A DNA stretch of 64,000 nt from Anthoceros angustus (GCA_010909165.1 VJWM01000107.1:248001-312000), one strand, 5' to 3'. Shown: positions 20,773 to 33,300, counted from the stretch's first letter. Notes: a model not told the origin generated them from the sequence alone. Translations and numbers: made by a program.

Positions 20773-23504
20773 TCACCAATAATCGTTGCAGGAACATACG
20801 CCATCCTTGAAGTGGTGAAAGCGTGTAGCATCCCTAGTTACTATAACTCTGTCCGCAATTTTGGATAAGTACTTGGCAGCACTGTGGCAATCGCCACACA
20901 TGCGAAGGTTTTTTATCACCCGAATGGGTGTTCCAGGCGGGGTGCTGATGAGCCCATAGGCAATGGCCAGCTTCTCGCTGTGGTGGCGAAGGGACACTTC
21001 CTTCTCTTCTTCGGTCATGTTGTGGAGGACGAACCGTGTTTCAGGCACATACCCTGCAGCCTTCATTTTCTTGCTCAGTTCCTCCAGAGCTTCATGGATG
21101 TCCCTTACCTGTGGGTGTGACTTATCATCTGCCAGGAAAGCGTGGACCTGGTTATTAAGATCGATCCAGCTGCGCCCAGGTTCTAGCTTTATGCCCTTCT
21201 CTTTGATCAAATGCCGTACTCGGGACTCATCACTCCACTGTCCAGCTGCAGCATAGGTGTTGGCCAGAAGTACTAATGCTGAAGCATTCAGAGGTTCCAC
21301 CTCTAAGACACGTCTTGCAGCCAGTTGGGCTAAATCTACGTCTCTGTGTAGTCTGCACGCTCCAAGCAGGGTCAGCCACACAGCTGCACCAGGGCGACCA
21401 GGCATGGTGGATATGAACCTTTCCGCCTCGTCAAGCTGACCAGCGCGGCTGAGGAGACTCACCATGCAGCAATAATGCTCCTCTGACGGTGGGATGCCAT
21501 GCACCTTCCACATATTGCTAAAAATCTCCAGACCTTCCTGCACAAGTCCCAGTTGGCTGCAAGCAGTGAGCACGGAAACAAATGTTATGTGATCAGGCTT
21601 CACTCGCTCTTCTAGCATCTTTCTGAAAAGCTCCAAAGCTTCCTTGCCATTCCCATTTTGGGCATAACCAGCAATCAGCGTAGTCCAAGCGACCACATCT
21701 TGCATTTGCAGTTTCTCAAACACTGCATATGCATCCTCTATGCTCCCGCACTTAGCATACATGTCGATGAGCCCATTTCCCACGAATGCATTTGCAATGA
21801 AGCCACGTTCATTGATAAGTGCATGAACCTTCCTGCCCTCCTCCAAAGCTGCTATGCAAGAGCAAGCTTTGAGAACCGAGAGCACAGTCACCTCATTTGG
21901 CTCCACGTCTCCAAGAAGCATAAGTTTGAAGAGCTTAAGTGCCTGCTCGCCGAAACCGAGATTGGTATATCCAGCAATCATGGCCGTCCAAGATTGGACG
22001 GTTTGGTTGGGCATTCTATCAAATACTTGACGAGCATTCTGTATGCTTCCACACTTTGCATACATGTCCACAAGCGCTGGCCCCAATGCATCACAATCTA
22101 ACTCACTGTCCATTATAAGAGCATGTATGCGTTTACCCTCTGCTAATACACTAAGTGCAGCACATGCTCTCAGGAGGCCAAGAAAGGTGACTGCGTTAGG
22201 CTTCACCTTCGCCTTCTGCATTTCCTCAAACAAGCCTAAAGCTTCCTTTGCATAACCGTGCTGCGCATATCCAGATATCATAGCACTCCATGTTATCACA
22301 TCCTTCTCAGCAATTTTGTCAAACACATTCTGAGCAGCTTGAACCCGTCCACACTTGCAATACATATCCAGGAGTGCCTTCCCAACGAAAATGTCCGACT
22401 CTAACCCACTTCCAACAATACGGGCATGAACTTGTTCACCAACATCAACTGCTGCAATGCTGGCACAAGCTTTCAGCAAAGCTACAAATGTGAAGCTGTT
22501 GGGTTGTACACCTTCCTCCAGCATTCGTTGGAACACTTTCAGAGCTGTCTTACCCAACCCTTTGTCAGCATACCCCGAAATCAGTGTAGTCCAGGAAACC
22601 ACGTTTCTCTCAGGCATCTCCGAGAAGCAATGCTGAGCGTCAGGCATACTATCACACTTAGCATACATATCAATGAGGCAGTTTCCCACACTCATATTTG
22701 AAGTCAAGCCAGCCTGAACAATCAGGTCATGGATGCGTTTCCCTTTCTCCAGGGCCTTAAGACTAGCACATGCCTTAAGAACACTTATGAAAGTGACTGC
22801 GTTTGGGCTCACACGTTTCTTCTTCATCTTCTGGAACAACTCCAGGGCCTCTGCCCCTTGCCCCTGATTGGCATATCCCTCGATCATAGCGGTGCAGCAA
22901 AACGTATTTTGTTTAGGCATCCTGTCAAAAATCTCACGAGCTTCATCCATTCTCCCGCATTTAGTGTACATCAAAATAAGGTTACCGGCCACAAAATTGT
23001 TACTCTGCCATCCACTCTTGCGGATATGCTCGTGCACCCTCTTTCCTTGAGGGAGAGCCCTACTTCTTGTGCACTCCTGCAGAAGCGATGCATACATACA
23101 GCTGGTAGGCTGGATACCCTGCACATCCATAGAATCCAGCGCCTGCAGAGCATCGTTCAATTTCCCTTTCTGACAGAGCTTCGTCAGGAGCTCGGCTGAT
23201 ATACCAGGCTTCCGGTGTTCCCCCAGCCTGCACCAAACCAGATGAAAAGAAACAAAGTTGAGTACCTAACCAATTCAAACCATGCAGAACGGCAGCGAGT
23301 CCCTGCAGTGACCCACCTCCCCTCGTGGCGGCTTAGATTCGGCCAAAGAGCACCAGAGCCATGCTGTACGAGATTAATAGCTGATGTGGACAAAAAGCGA
23401 AGACTGTCCAGTGTCCCAGAGCATGGAATGTGCTGATGCCTGAACCTTGGTGCAGTCACAGAGGTCCAAGCTACACAAGAAAATTTGCGGATACCGCGAG
23501 CCAT
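20773..23504 (-). CDS. DYW-type PPR RNA-editing factor, probably mitochondrial
   Basis: Predicted cytidine-to-uridine editing factor. Exon 1 (23504-23317) and exon 2 (23227-20773) join in phase across an 89-bp intron (GTGGGT...GTGCAG) into 880 residues. The large open frame alone has no ATG near its 5' end, which supports the upstream exon. Exon 1 encodes a basic, Ser-rich leader (MARGIRKFSCVAW, LRFLSTSA) typical of mitochondrial presequences. Then follow PLS repeats (DMYAKCGSIQNARQVFDRMP, ACSCIAALEEGRKVHALI), E1 and E2 (VHAFLADDKSHPQ) and a complete DYW domain: HSEKLA, the CGDCH pair and the terminal HHFKDGVCSCNDYW, so the zinc-binding and catalytic residues are present. Divergent from the peroxiredoxin-like gene. 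The target editing site cannot be read from the sequence by eye. Confidence 0.93.
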
Positions 23505-23721
23505 TCCAGCCTCTCCTCAGCATCCTCGCAATGTCGTAATTAAAAACCTCGTGCACCAGGATCCTGCGGATGTGGTTTTCATAGAATTCAGGGAGTCTGT
23601 CAGCGGTGTGCGCATCCTCCTACTGGCCCAGCCGGTCTGTAAGCAATAATGTTTGTCTAAGCTCCGACCCCGGCTTAACGATAGTCTACTCATGTGGCAC
23701 ATTTCCCATCCGCTCCCAACA
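23505..23721. promoter_or_regulatory. Divergent promoter, DYW-PPR and peroxiredoxin-like genes
   Basis: 217 bp between start codons on opposite strands. Both transcripts must start within it. An alternative upstream ATG for the plus gene at 23653 would add 23 residues that have no family counterpart. Confidence 0.5.
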
Positions 23722-24294
23722 ATGGACAACTACAACTCTCTGCCGGCCGGATTGCCCCGCCCGGAAGACGATGGCGCGGCGGCGCATTTGACGGGAGCGC
23801 AGGTGCCGGAGATCGGTCTGGCTGCCACCACAGGCGAGACGGTGTGGCTGTCGCGGCTGGAAGGCCTGACCATTGTGTACGCCTATCCGCTGACGGGGAA
23901 GCCTGGCCAGGAGCTGCCCCAAGGCTGGGATCTCATCCCCGGGGCACGGGGATGCACTCCGCAGAGCTGCGGATTTAGGGATTTGTTCTCGGAACTGACG
24001 AATGCGGGAGCGCGGCATGTGTTTGGTTTGTCCACACAGAGCCAAGAGTACCAGCAGGAGCTGGCTACAAGGTTGCATTTGCCGTTCCCCTTGCTGTCGG
24101 ATGAGGGTTTGAAGCTGGCCCGGACACTGCGGCTTCCTGTGTTTGATGTGGACGGCAACACCTTGCTCCGTAGGCTGACCGTGGTAATTGAGAGCGGGAA
24201 GATCAGACGTGTGTTTTATCCTGTCTTTCCTCCTGATAGGAGCGCACAGGAGGCATTAGACTGGCTCAAGTCTCCTCATTCACTCAGGTCGTAA
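23722..24294 (+). CDS. Bacterial-type peroxiredoxin/redoxin family protein
   Basis: Thioredoxin-fold peroxidase-like protein. Intronless, 190 residues from the ATG at 23722, chosen because homologues begin just before the LPAGLPRPEDDGAAAHL block. Visible motifs: VPEIGLAATTGETVWLS, TIVYAYPLTGKPG, GARGCTPQSCGFRD with Cys78 and Cys83 as likely redox pair, HVFGLSTQSQEYQQE, LHLPFPLLSDEGLKLARTL, and VFYPVFPPDRSAQEALDWL. From memory this arrangement is common in bacterial genomes and is unlike the plant 2-Cys, 1-Cys, PrxQ or PrxII types. No transit peptide is evident. Codon use looks like its neighbours, so if it was transferred it is not recent. Substrate unknown. Confidence 0.82.
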   Translation: MDNYNSLPAGLPRPEDDGAAAHLTGAQVPEIGLAATTGETVWLSRLEGLTIVYAYPLTGKPGQELPQGWDLIPGARGCTPQSCGFRDLFSELTNAGARHVFGLSTQSQEYQQELATRLHLPFPLLSDEGLKLARTLRLPVFDVDGNTLLRRLTVVIESGKIRRVFYPVFPPDRSAQEALDWLKSPHSLRS

Positions 24295-24775
24295 GCAGTG
24301 CTGCGCCAGATAGTGTAAGCATGGATGTACATATATAGGTATTTCTTCACAGGGATCACAGCAGGAGGTTGTCTTTGATAGCAAGTACCTGATGCTCCAA
24401 GAACAAGTTCCCGGCTGCAGATGACGGAGGAGGAGGACCTATAGCTGTATGAAAATCGTGACAGCATTTAGATTTTTTATGAGCATGACAGTAACACCCC
24501 TCACTACGCAGCTAGTAGGGAAGCACTTGTGCTAGTAGGGAAGTGCGTAGTGGGAAGCACTTGTGCTAGTAGGGAAGCAACAAGTGCTGGCTTCCTAGTG
24601 GTCTAGGATCTCGCCAATTCGATCTCGCCAATTCACTCCATAAGAGACTTGCACGATTCTCAACGCTCTCAACCTCACAACACAGCACTAGGCTCCAAGT
24701 AGCCCGCGATCCAGCACTAGGCTCCAAGTAGCCCGCGATCCATTGACAACTCATAGGCCACCTCCGCGGTGCGGC
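24295..24775. other. 3' flank and start of repeat region
   Basis: From about 24495 to 24600 the phrase AGCACTTGTGCTAGTAGGGA occurs in near copies, interleaved with GTGCGTAGTGGGA. At 24680-24740 a 28-bp segment AGCACTAGGCTCCAAGTAGC... is duplicated. No gene was seen. Confidence 0.5.
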
Positions 24776-24945
24776 CGGGCGGGCAAGAATACAACGATGG
24801 AATCTGGCGCGGCCGGCGGGCAAGAATACAACGATACAACGATGGAATCTGGCGCGGCCGGCGGGCAAGAATACAACGATGGAATCAACGATGGAATCTG
24901 GCGCGGCCGGCGGGCAAGAATACAACGATGGAATCTGGCTATCTA
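24776..24945. repeat. GC-rich minisatellite, 37-bp unit, four copies
   Basis: The core GGGCAAGAATACAACGATGG recurs at 24781, 24818, 24863 and 24912, separated by CGCGGCCGGC. Spacings of 37, 45 and 49 bp are explained by internal duplication of ACAACGAT and of GGAATCAACGAT. The surrounding plus frame is open but is repeat-encoded and not a recognisable protein. Confidence 0.9.
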
Positions 24946-25438
24946 CGCCCAACTGGCTACTGCCCTTGATTCCATGACAAGCTCACTAGCTAGCTCTCCA
25001 CGCTCTCTCAACACAAGGCTTGCAGCACACTTGCCTGCTCTCTCAAAGAGTGAGTAACTTGTTCCTCAAAGCCCCACTAATCACTAAGAGTCCTCTCTAG
25101 GCACCTCTCTTCATTTGTGGCTGTAGCAATTCCTCTCTAACAAGAGATTGAATGAAGCATGCAACACATGCATCTTCTTAACAGGGCAGCTACTAACTTA
25201 GCTTTTTACCTTTTTTTTCAATTTTTTACCTTTCTACCTTATTTCCCCAGTACCGTTACTTCGACAGTATTTAAAAAAATATAAAAAAATATATTAAAAA
25301 TATAAAAGATTTTTTTTAACCTGGTAATCAGTTGATATAAAATAAACAAGTTAAAAAAAACAGCTCAGCGCATTTGGGACCTCTTTTTTTTCACTGCGTA
25401 AGATTATAAATCCTCTCAACAGCAAGCCTTATAGCCCC
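24946..25438. other. AT-rich gene-free stretch
   Basis: Runs of T and A with short pyrimidine tracts, particularly 25200-25400. No coding potential was seen. Confidence 0.4.
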
Positions 25439-25660
25439 GAGCCTTTGGCTCGTTAACGGGTTTCTATAGCCCTCTAGCGAGCCTAAGGCTCAACAACGGG
25501 TCTATGCTGCCCTTTAGTGAGCCTTTGGCTCGACATCGGGTCTTTATAGCCCTTCAAGTAAGCCTTCGGCTCGACGACAGCTCTTTATAGCCCTTCAATG
25601 AGCCTTTGGCTGATAATGGGTTTTTAAATGAGCCTTGGACTCAGCAATTGTTTCACCATT
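25439..25660. repeat. 40-bp tandem array with a conserved mini-hairpin
   Basis: Units start at 25439, 25479, 25519, 25560 and 25600, about 40 bp each. Every unit begins with a small palindrome (GAGCCTTTGGCTC, GAGCCTAAGGCTC, AGCCTTCGGCT) and continues with CGACATCGGGTCTTTATAGC or close variants. The last copies decay. Confidence 0.88.
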
Positions 25661-28439
25661 GGCTAGGTTATGTGTAATATTTTTCATAAGTTTCTCATTG
25701 TTGAGTATCACTTGCATGCTTAAGCTAAAGTTTGGAAGGATCATGGAATCAAACTCTCTTTTTTTATGACTTGGTGGTGTCCTTTTGTTAAATTGATGGA
25801 TGAAATACCATAAAATAGTTTTTGATTGGGTGATTATAAAGTTTCAACAAAACATATATACATTCTCATACCCTTTGTCGCAATTAATAAAATCATATTC
25901 CGGGAGCACCCATATACATTGCGTAATGGCGTGTCACTCAGGGCGAACCTTTTCTATAATAGGGAGGGCAAATTTATATGGTGATGTGGTTGTCACGGAT
26001 CCCACGAGAGACTCTATAAGCGAGCATGTCATCATCAACCCCCCGGGTTGGGCAGCGGAAAGATGGTTAATGTCCATGTCTTAATAGCCTTTAATGAATC
26101 TAACTCGGACCCGATGGTTGTCTTTAATGTTCTTTCTCTGGACATGTGATGACCTCTTGATAGCTAGCGGATACAAAGTGGTTTATTGTCATAAGTCTTC
26201 GTTGGCTTCCTGGAGGTATGATTCTTCCCTATAAAGCTTTTGTCATTTTAGCTGTTGGGTGAGCTTTATTTGCTCTCCTTTGAAGGCCTTGGCAGCGCCG
26301 GTAGCGAGGCATTGATATAGGATATGCAGGTCATCATCGCTTGAGTGAGATTGGTGGCAGGGGAGTCAGATAATTTGGCTGTGATACCATATAAAAATTA
26401 CGCAATGCGTAATATTTTAGCATTTCTTACTACTTCATTTGATTCAGCGAGACGTTAGGTACAACTGGCGTTTAGGATGTGAAACGTTGTATCTAAACCT
26501 AACCGTTCGTCAAGCACGTTTGTGGAACAACTTTCGCAAGCAGACTAGCAAGGTGTACATTTATAACCCAATGTTAATGTAGTATTGGGGTTCGTTCCAC
26601 AGGGAATGGACTCGTGCTTATTTTGCTTGAATTCCACAACTCGTCGCATGAACGGACTTCATCATGTCGAGTCCGTTCAGGCGACAAGCCTAGGCGTGTA
26701 CCACACAGCAACTCAATGGAACCGACATGCAACCTACCGGACCTTCCCACGAGGCTCCGCTCAGGGTGTCTCAAAACCTTGTTTAAGATCTGGCAGACCA
26801 CAATAGGTTTAACGACGCTCTCTTCCGTCGGTCTTCGTATGTACCCATCACCGCTCACAAACCTCCCTGTCTTCCAACTCACAACTCTGGACTCAGCTCA
26901 ACAGCAGCTCCAACACAACGCTCAGGCCCGCAGCGCCTTTCCTCCTTCCATACTCCCACATAGCTAGTACCATAAACACCAACACGCCGACGTATTCACA
27001 CCGGACCACCTTTGCTCCTTCCGATTGCTTCGCGTTCCGTGAGGTAGTGGCTTACCAGCCTGCAACCCCACAGCCTCCGCCCCAGCAGCCTCCAGGGATG
27101 GCTTCCACATGGAGGGATCACCCCGAAGCGCCCTCCGATCCTTTCGACTACTTCACGTTCTGCGGAGTACTGCGCAGCCTTCAACCCCACGGCCTCCATT
27201 CCAGCGGCCTCCAGAGATGGCCTCGAGCCGAGGGATCACCCTCGAGCACCACCTAAGCTCAGGACTGGTCCTAGTCTACACCCACCAAGCATGTTAGCGG
27301 AGCTCGTCACCAGAGCTCTTGACACATCCCCTTACCACCAATCAATCTTGCAAGGTGACGCAGGAACACACTCAGCTCCTCGAACGCAAGACAACAAGAG
27401 CACACAGAGCGCGGAATTGGCACAAGGGACGGTCTCCTAGTCTTGGACGCCTAGGCCTCCTTATATACCCCCCACACCCTAATCTAACCCGCATATATAT
27501 GTACCTTAACCTAGGCCATTGCAACCATCAGGCCGTAACTCATCATTCCCCCGGCCTCCTTCCACCAGCCTACATGTGACAGACATCTTCCAAAAAATTG
27601 GGCTTGCTCGCGTACAATTTAAAAATATCACAAACTGTATGGTTTGATTCATATTGTACTGCCTAGAATGCCGAGCAAAAAACTCGGATATACATGTATT
27701 AATACAAAAAAGCAGGAATCTACATTACAAGTCCTGGTTCAGCAAGGCACAAATGGGGCTTCAGTGCACAAAGAAAAAGAAGTTTATTAGAGTCCCATTT
27801 GATACTTTTTGGAGTTCACTTGGTTTTTTTTTTTGCATGAGTCTGCACATATGCATCCTTTCAAAAATAGTAGAAATTTTGTAGCCTTGTTCATAATTTG
27901 CTGCTTAAAACTCCATACAAAAAGCTCGGGCTTACAGGTATTTATTTAAAATAACAAGAATCTACATCATAGGTTTCAAGTCACAGTCAGACACATATTC
28001 GACTTGGTCAGGCACACTTAATTACATCTTGCAACTCTCAAAAACCAATCCAATACATCGTGAGGCACAACATTTGAGCAAAAAGGCTGGCAAGCGCAAC
28101 ATCTAAATGAAGCACTGAGTGACACCTAATATTAGTCACTACGGTGTTGAACGATGGTATAATGGGTGGAGGTAAAGAATTTCGACTCTTGGAATCCTTA
28201 CAATAAAACTTAGCTGCACATTTCCAGCTTTCACTTGCAACAAAACCGTCCATTCGGCCCCATGGAATGTATGCTACCTTGAGGACCTGCCAATCCTGAT
28301 CATCAATGCAAAAACGTGTGAGCATTAGAACATCTAATTTTTGCGGGCATTCCTTAACTTAGAGCAAGCACACTTTGCAAAATGGGCTTGATTGAGGGTA
28401 AGTACATTATTCAGCAATTTGAAATTGAGTCGTGCATGC
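25661..28439. other. Gene-free repeat-like region
   Basis: No exon or named transposon protein was found. Around 26590-26700 there is CGTTCCACAGGGAATGGACT, a phrase type often met in plant LTR elements, and AT-rich decayed sequence follows after 27580. A block at 27050-27250 repeats CACGGCCTCC / CAGCGGCCTCC phrases in two diverged copies about 130 bp apart. Confidence 0.3.
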
Positions 28440-28580
28440 ATCCTTTCAAAACCACGCATGGTTTATACCCCACATATCGTCTATATCCCACACATAGTTT
28501 ATACGCCGCGCATGGTCTACATCTCATACATGGTTTATACCACGCACATGGTTTTACATCCTTGCATTGTTTCAACACCA
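28440..28580. repeat. Degenerate short tandem repeat, about 19-21 bp
   Basis: Six to seven imperfect copies of CACGCATGGTTTATACC (variants CACATATCGTCTATATCC, CACACATAGTTTATACG, CGCGCATGGTCTACATC). Confidence 0.75.
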
Positions 28581-28860
28581 CGTTCAACAGACAAGTTTAA
28601 GGTAGATGTGATAGACAAGTTTACGTGATATCGCTGACACAAACGACCCATGTGCGTAGGTCAAGAGCCAGAAACAGTGAAGTGATGTACAAGATAAAAA
28701 ATGCGTATCTGATATGATTTTGTTGATAAAAGATGCGTATCTAATATGATTTTATGGAGAGAAGAGTAGACGTTTTTAATAGGCGAGATGGGGAATCCCA
28801 TCTACCCCTGAAGTCCGAGGAGGAACAACCCAAAAAGGGCTAAAAGAAAAAGGGGAAGTC

Positions 28861-29190
28861 CTAGTCCCCTCGAATGCCTTTCCCGTACCTACCTACTGCA
28901 CCAATCATATCGTGATCAGGGATGATGAAGGGCCTACCTACCACCGGTGTCGAAGAAGCCGCTAGTCCTATGCACGTAGCTGTCCTATAAACAGCGTTAG
29001 CCAGTGCTTTTTGCACAGCTATGGAAACCCGCTGCCGAAAGAAAGCCACCATGGAGGAAAGGGGGAGGCCCCTCCAATTCCTGTGGCTGTGATAGGCTTT
29101 TGTACACTCCTTAATTAACCTAGAGAAGTCCTTGTGCATAGCCCCACGAGTCTCGAGGGCGAGGGGGATGAAAACATGGCCGTCTTGCAT
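28861..29190 (-). pseudogene. LINE (non-LTR retrotransposon) reverse-transcriptase tail fragment
   Basis: A 109-residue frame reads HVFIPLALETRGAMHKDF, then SSMVAFFRQRVSIAVQKALA and NAVYRTA. This is the type of sequence found just after the catalytic reverse-transcriptase part of LINE-like ORF2 proteins. No YxDD motif or endonuclease is present, so it is a 3' remnant. Assignment rests on the VxLxxETxG...FRQRxSxAxQxALA pattern remembered from the family. Confidence 0.5.
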
Positions 29191-30365
29191 AGGAGAGTAC
29201 TTGTGAGTCTTGCTGGTTGCAATGGAAAGTTGGTCGTTTCTAAATGGACATTCAAAATTAAGCTCCTTACTCTTCCACCGTGGGTAGTCTCATATACATA
29301 ATGGTTTGTACAAGACCAGATTTACCCTTTCTAGTGGAAGCATGATCTCAGTTTCTAACAGCCCCTACATAAGCTCACTGAAAGGCGGTCAAGAGGATAT
29401 TCATGATGTCTTAGAGCCACCTCAGATTTGGGACTATTTTACCACTCACAAACCAAGCAAGGTGAACCCTTACAACTTGAAGGCTTTAGTGACATCGACT
29501 AAGAACGTTGATGTTTGGTGATTTTTATAAGCTGATCGGGCCCCATGCCATGCCATGCCATGCCGATGGGCGAAATAGAGCGCGCACACCTTCCCCATCC
29601 CCGGTCCTGCCCTCCCCAGCCTCCCCGCTGCGCCCACAGCTTGGCCAGGCCCGGTCTAACTCCTGCTATCTGCTGCGTCCACGCAATGTTGCGCCTCCCA
29701 ATCTCTCCCCGCTCTCTGCTCTCCACTCTATGTTGCCTCCTCGGTGCGTCCTGACCCCGGACTGCTCCTTGCTTTTGGCTGGCGCTCCTTCCGCTCTCGG
29801 CTGACGCTCCTCCCGTTCTTGGCTGACGTTCTTGTTCACGTCGTGTGTTCTAAGCTCGAGAGTCTCTTTCGAGCATTTGATACACTAATGGCTGCCATAT
29901 GGTTTTAAAACCCGTGCACGGTTTTAAATCCTTGCTTTAGTGTATCAAATGCGCACTCCGGAAAAACTCTCTAGAATACATGGTCCCAACAAAAACTTTC
30001 TTTAGGAGTGGCGCAAGTATGGCATACCAAAGAGGACAGAGGGGACGGCATTTGGGAGCTACATCCAAAAGTAAAACCCTGAAAGCGATGGTAGAGACTT
30101 TCTCTCGAACCCAATTAAAGTGCACGAACTTTTCATTTGAACATTTTAAGGTTAAAAATGTGCACGAACTTTTCTCGGGTTGAGAGGTGGAACATTGTTG
30201 GGTGGTGACCGATGAGGCCCCCGTGCCTTGGCACTCGCGCGGCTTATGAATATTTACCGGGTGAGCGCTTCCATATAAGGCGAGCGCTCATCCATGTAAG
30301 GCGAATTTCGCAACAGAGTACGGGGAACCGAAAATTTTGTCACAAATCACATTTGGCAAATAACT
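29191..30365. other. Gene-free flank with small repeats
   Basis: Contains a CCATG microsatellite at about 29544-29568, three copies of a ~24-bp unit CTCGGCTGACGCTCCTCCCG between 29769 and 29840, and a 16-bp perfect inverted repeat at 29873-29888 and 29937-29952. A duplicated GTGCACGAACTTTTC lies near 30120 and 30160. No gene was seen. Confidence 0.5.
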
Positions 30366-33300
30366 TCAAGGTTTCGCATGAAGTAAGATTGCCGAGAATG
30401 GTGCGATGTTGTAACCGGCTTCCAGTCCACAGATGCCGCATTCAACAAAATCGGCTGGTGGAGCAAGGTTCGTGTCGACCTACGCAGAAACACACACGCA
30501 CTATGTTTTTCAGAAAAGAAGAGCCCTACAGCGCACAGTAGCAAGGCCCGACACATATCACTGTCACGTACCACTCTGTACCATCGCTTTCCAGGCGGTG
30601 CTGCAGGCAAAATTGTGTTCACAAAATAGGAGTGCGCGTTGAAGGCCACGTAAAGATCCCCACCTCCCAAACTGCCTTCATGCAACCTGTCAGGGCCAAA
30701 GCAGAAATACCACTTTGAGAAGGCAGCTATGCCCTCAAAATTACATGGCGATGCAAGCTAGGGCAGATTTAGAGGTTTCAAAAGGGGTGGTATACGAGAA
30801 GGCTAAAAATCGGCTCTCTTGATTGTCCCAATTTGTCTCATGCCATGTTATGTCAGCCTACAAAGCCACAAGATTGTCAGCTTAGGCAGTCAAATCGTTT
30901 TCAGACCACAGTTTCAGGAAAGCAAATGATCATGACTTTCCATCACAGTAACTACAGAGTCCATCACCAGTGAGGGCCCACACATCTGTCAAAAAACAAT
31001 CTCGACCAAGAAGTGGATGTTGTCGCCTAAACTTGATGGATTCTGAAAAGAAGCGGAACTGTTCACTCTTCTTGTCCTTCAACTGCAGAGAGCACCAGAA
31101 GTGAGCTTTGCAACGCAAAAGATTACAGTCCTTCAAACCCACATACTACTGAGCTAGCTGATCATGCTATCAGCAATGTCCAAAACTGATTAAAAACTGT
31201 CGCAGGAGGAACCTTTGACCACTGAAAGTGATTGATTGCTGTATCATGGCCATAGCTGTTGTTGTTTCCATGCCGTGTGTGCCCATACTCATCCCCCATA
31301 AGCATCATAGGTACTCCCTAAGGACCACAACAACCTCATAGTTTTAAAGCTTTGTACATCAGTCTCGCTACATCTCCGATAACACATCGAAAACCAAACC
31401 AGAGGAAGGCCCCTGTCGTTTCACGCAAAGTAAACCTGGGAGACCATCAAAGCCAGCTGAAAATTCTTCATCTGCCGCCCCCTGAGAGCGTTCACATCTG
31501 GATCGCTAGTGTCACCTACAAACACAAAAAGGTGTTACGGCTACTTCACAATTGCTCTTGTACTAAAGTCACGATAATAGATTCGCTAAAAAAATAGTCA
31601 CGATAATATGTAACCGTTAACTCGGCCGAACGAAGATGTTTCTCTTACTACAGGTATGCCCTTGCTACCTTCAGCACCACAATTCCAGCTGAAATTGTCA
31701 TTGCTGCCATCGTTTCCTCCTTCGCCATTGGCATCATTATGCTGCATACACAACATGGTCGGATATTATTACCGACAAAAAACCTTGGACCGTATATAAG
31801 AAACGATAATAACACTTCTGGTCATGAACTCAACAAGAACAACCATTGCTAAGCAAAAAGAGCACCTTCTTGTTGTACGCAACAAGGTCGTACAGGGAAA
31901 AGCCATCATGTGCGATTATGAAGTTGACGCTATGATATGGTGCCCTATTATTTTTCTGCAACCGACAGGAGAAAATCACCGGCGTCATTCCTCCTCAAAT
32001 CATACTCAAAAGGACTTTGTCTCCGTGGCTCAACAAAGGAAAGCCCGCAGTAGCATATAAGACTGCAGTAGAATTTTCAAATCACATATGCAGTAGACAT
32101 TTAGGACATACTTGATAGAGATCTGCAGATCCTGAAAGACGGGTTGCAAATGCACTTTTCATCCCTTGATCACCCTGTCAATAATCATCAGTCTCTACAA
32201 AAAGTGGCTCAGGTTGGATTTCAAAACGAGATGCGTGCGAAGTACTGACCTTGATGAACTTCCGTACGTCATCTCGATATTTCCCGTTCCATTCAGACCA
32301 CCTTTGGATGCAAAAAAACAATTCAGAAAGGCATACTCCCCCAAAGAGGCTGTTGCTCGGTCAGGTCCAGGCAATCATCAATACCTGTCCCAGTTTGGGA
32401 AACTCCCAACTTGGTAAAGACCACCACAATCCCAAGGTTCAGCAATAAGCTTACATCTTGATAGAACGGGATCTTTTGCGATTGCCTGCAGTTTGACGAG
32501 TTACCGGAACCGTTCTTCAGATACACGAAGGTGACAACTGTAGTCAGACATTGGATTGCCACACGTAGGAATGCTAGATGAGGTCAAACAGGGTTCCTAC
32601 ACGAATCACGGGAGGAGCTGCCAATGGAGAACCATCAGTACCCCTGCATAGTATACTTGCAAGGTCGAACCGAAAGCCATCTATATGGTACTCAGTAACC
32701 CTGTTTAACGAGGAAACAAGGTTAATAATGGCACAGCTTTCGATCGCCAAAACCCAGCCTTGAAACACTCAGAAACAACAAAAACTAGATCACAAGCCTG
32801 TGGAAATACATCGAGCGCCTGAGGCCCAAAGAATCTCAAAGCATCACTCAATAATGAATGTTCTTACCAGTGCCTGAGGCTGTCCAAGACCAGTTCCATA
32901 ACCACTGAATGATTGCAATTAAGAGTGTTTCCTGCATTTAAATCAATTACCAGCACTCTTACATCAAACATGCGCAGTGAGATATGTACGACTACTAGCT
33001 GCAGCAAAAACACCATCGCGAGCTAAGAGGAAACAGCACCACAGCCAGAGAAGTTCTGAAGCTGCACATAGCTGGTTGTATCCACCATGTAGTATACCTG
33101 CCGGACGTTCAGCAGCAATATTTTCTCTGCTTTAGACATGCAGTCATGTAACTCGTCCAAGGAGGTAAATGCTGGCAATAGTTCTAGGCCGGTGTGTAAC
33201 CGTACCAGGTTATCAATGCCACGGAATGAAGTTGTGAAAGGAAATTCATCATCAGCTTCATTGGTATGGTTGTACACAACATCAAGGATCACCTTGACAC

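Noticed and set aside
24743-25057. Plus frame with MESGAAGGQEYND repeats
   Set aside because: It is simply the translation of the 37-bp minisatellite. Internal duplications of 8 and 12 bp break the frame between units.
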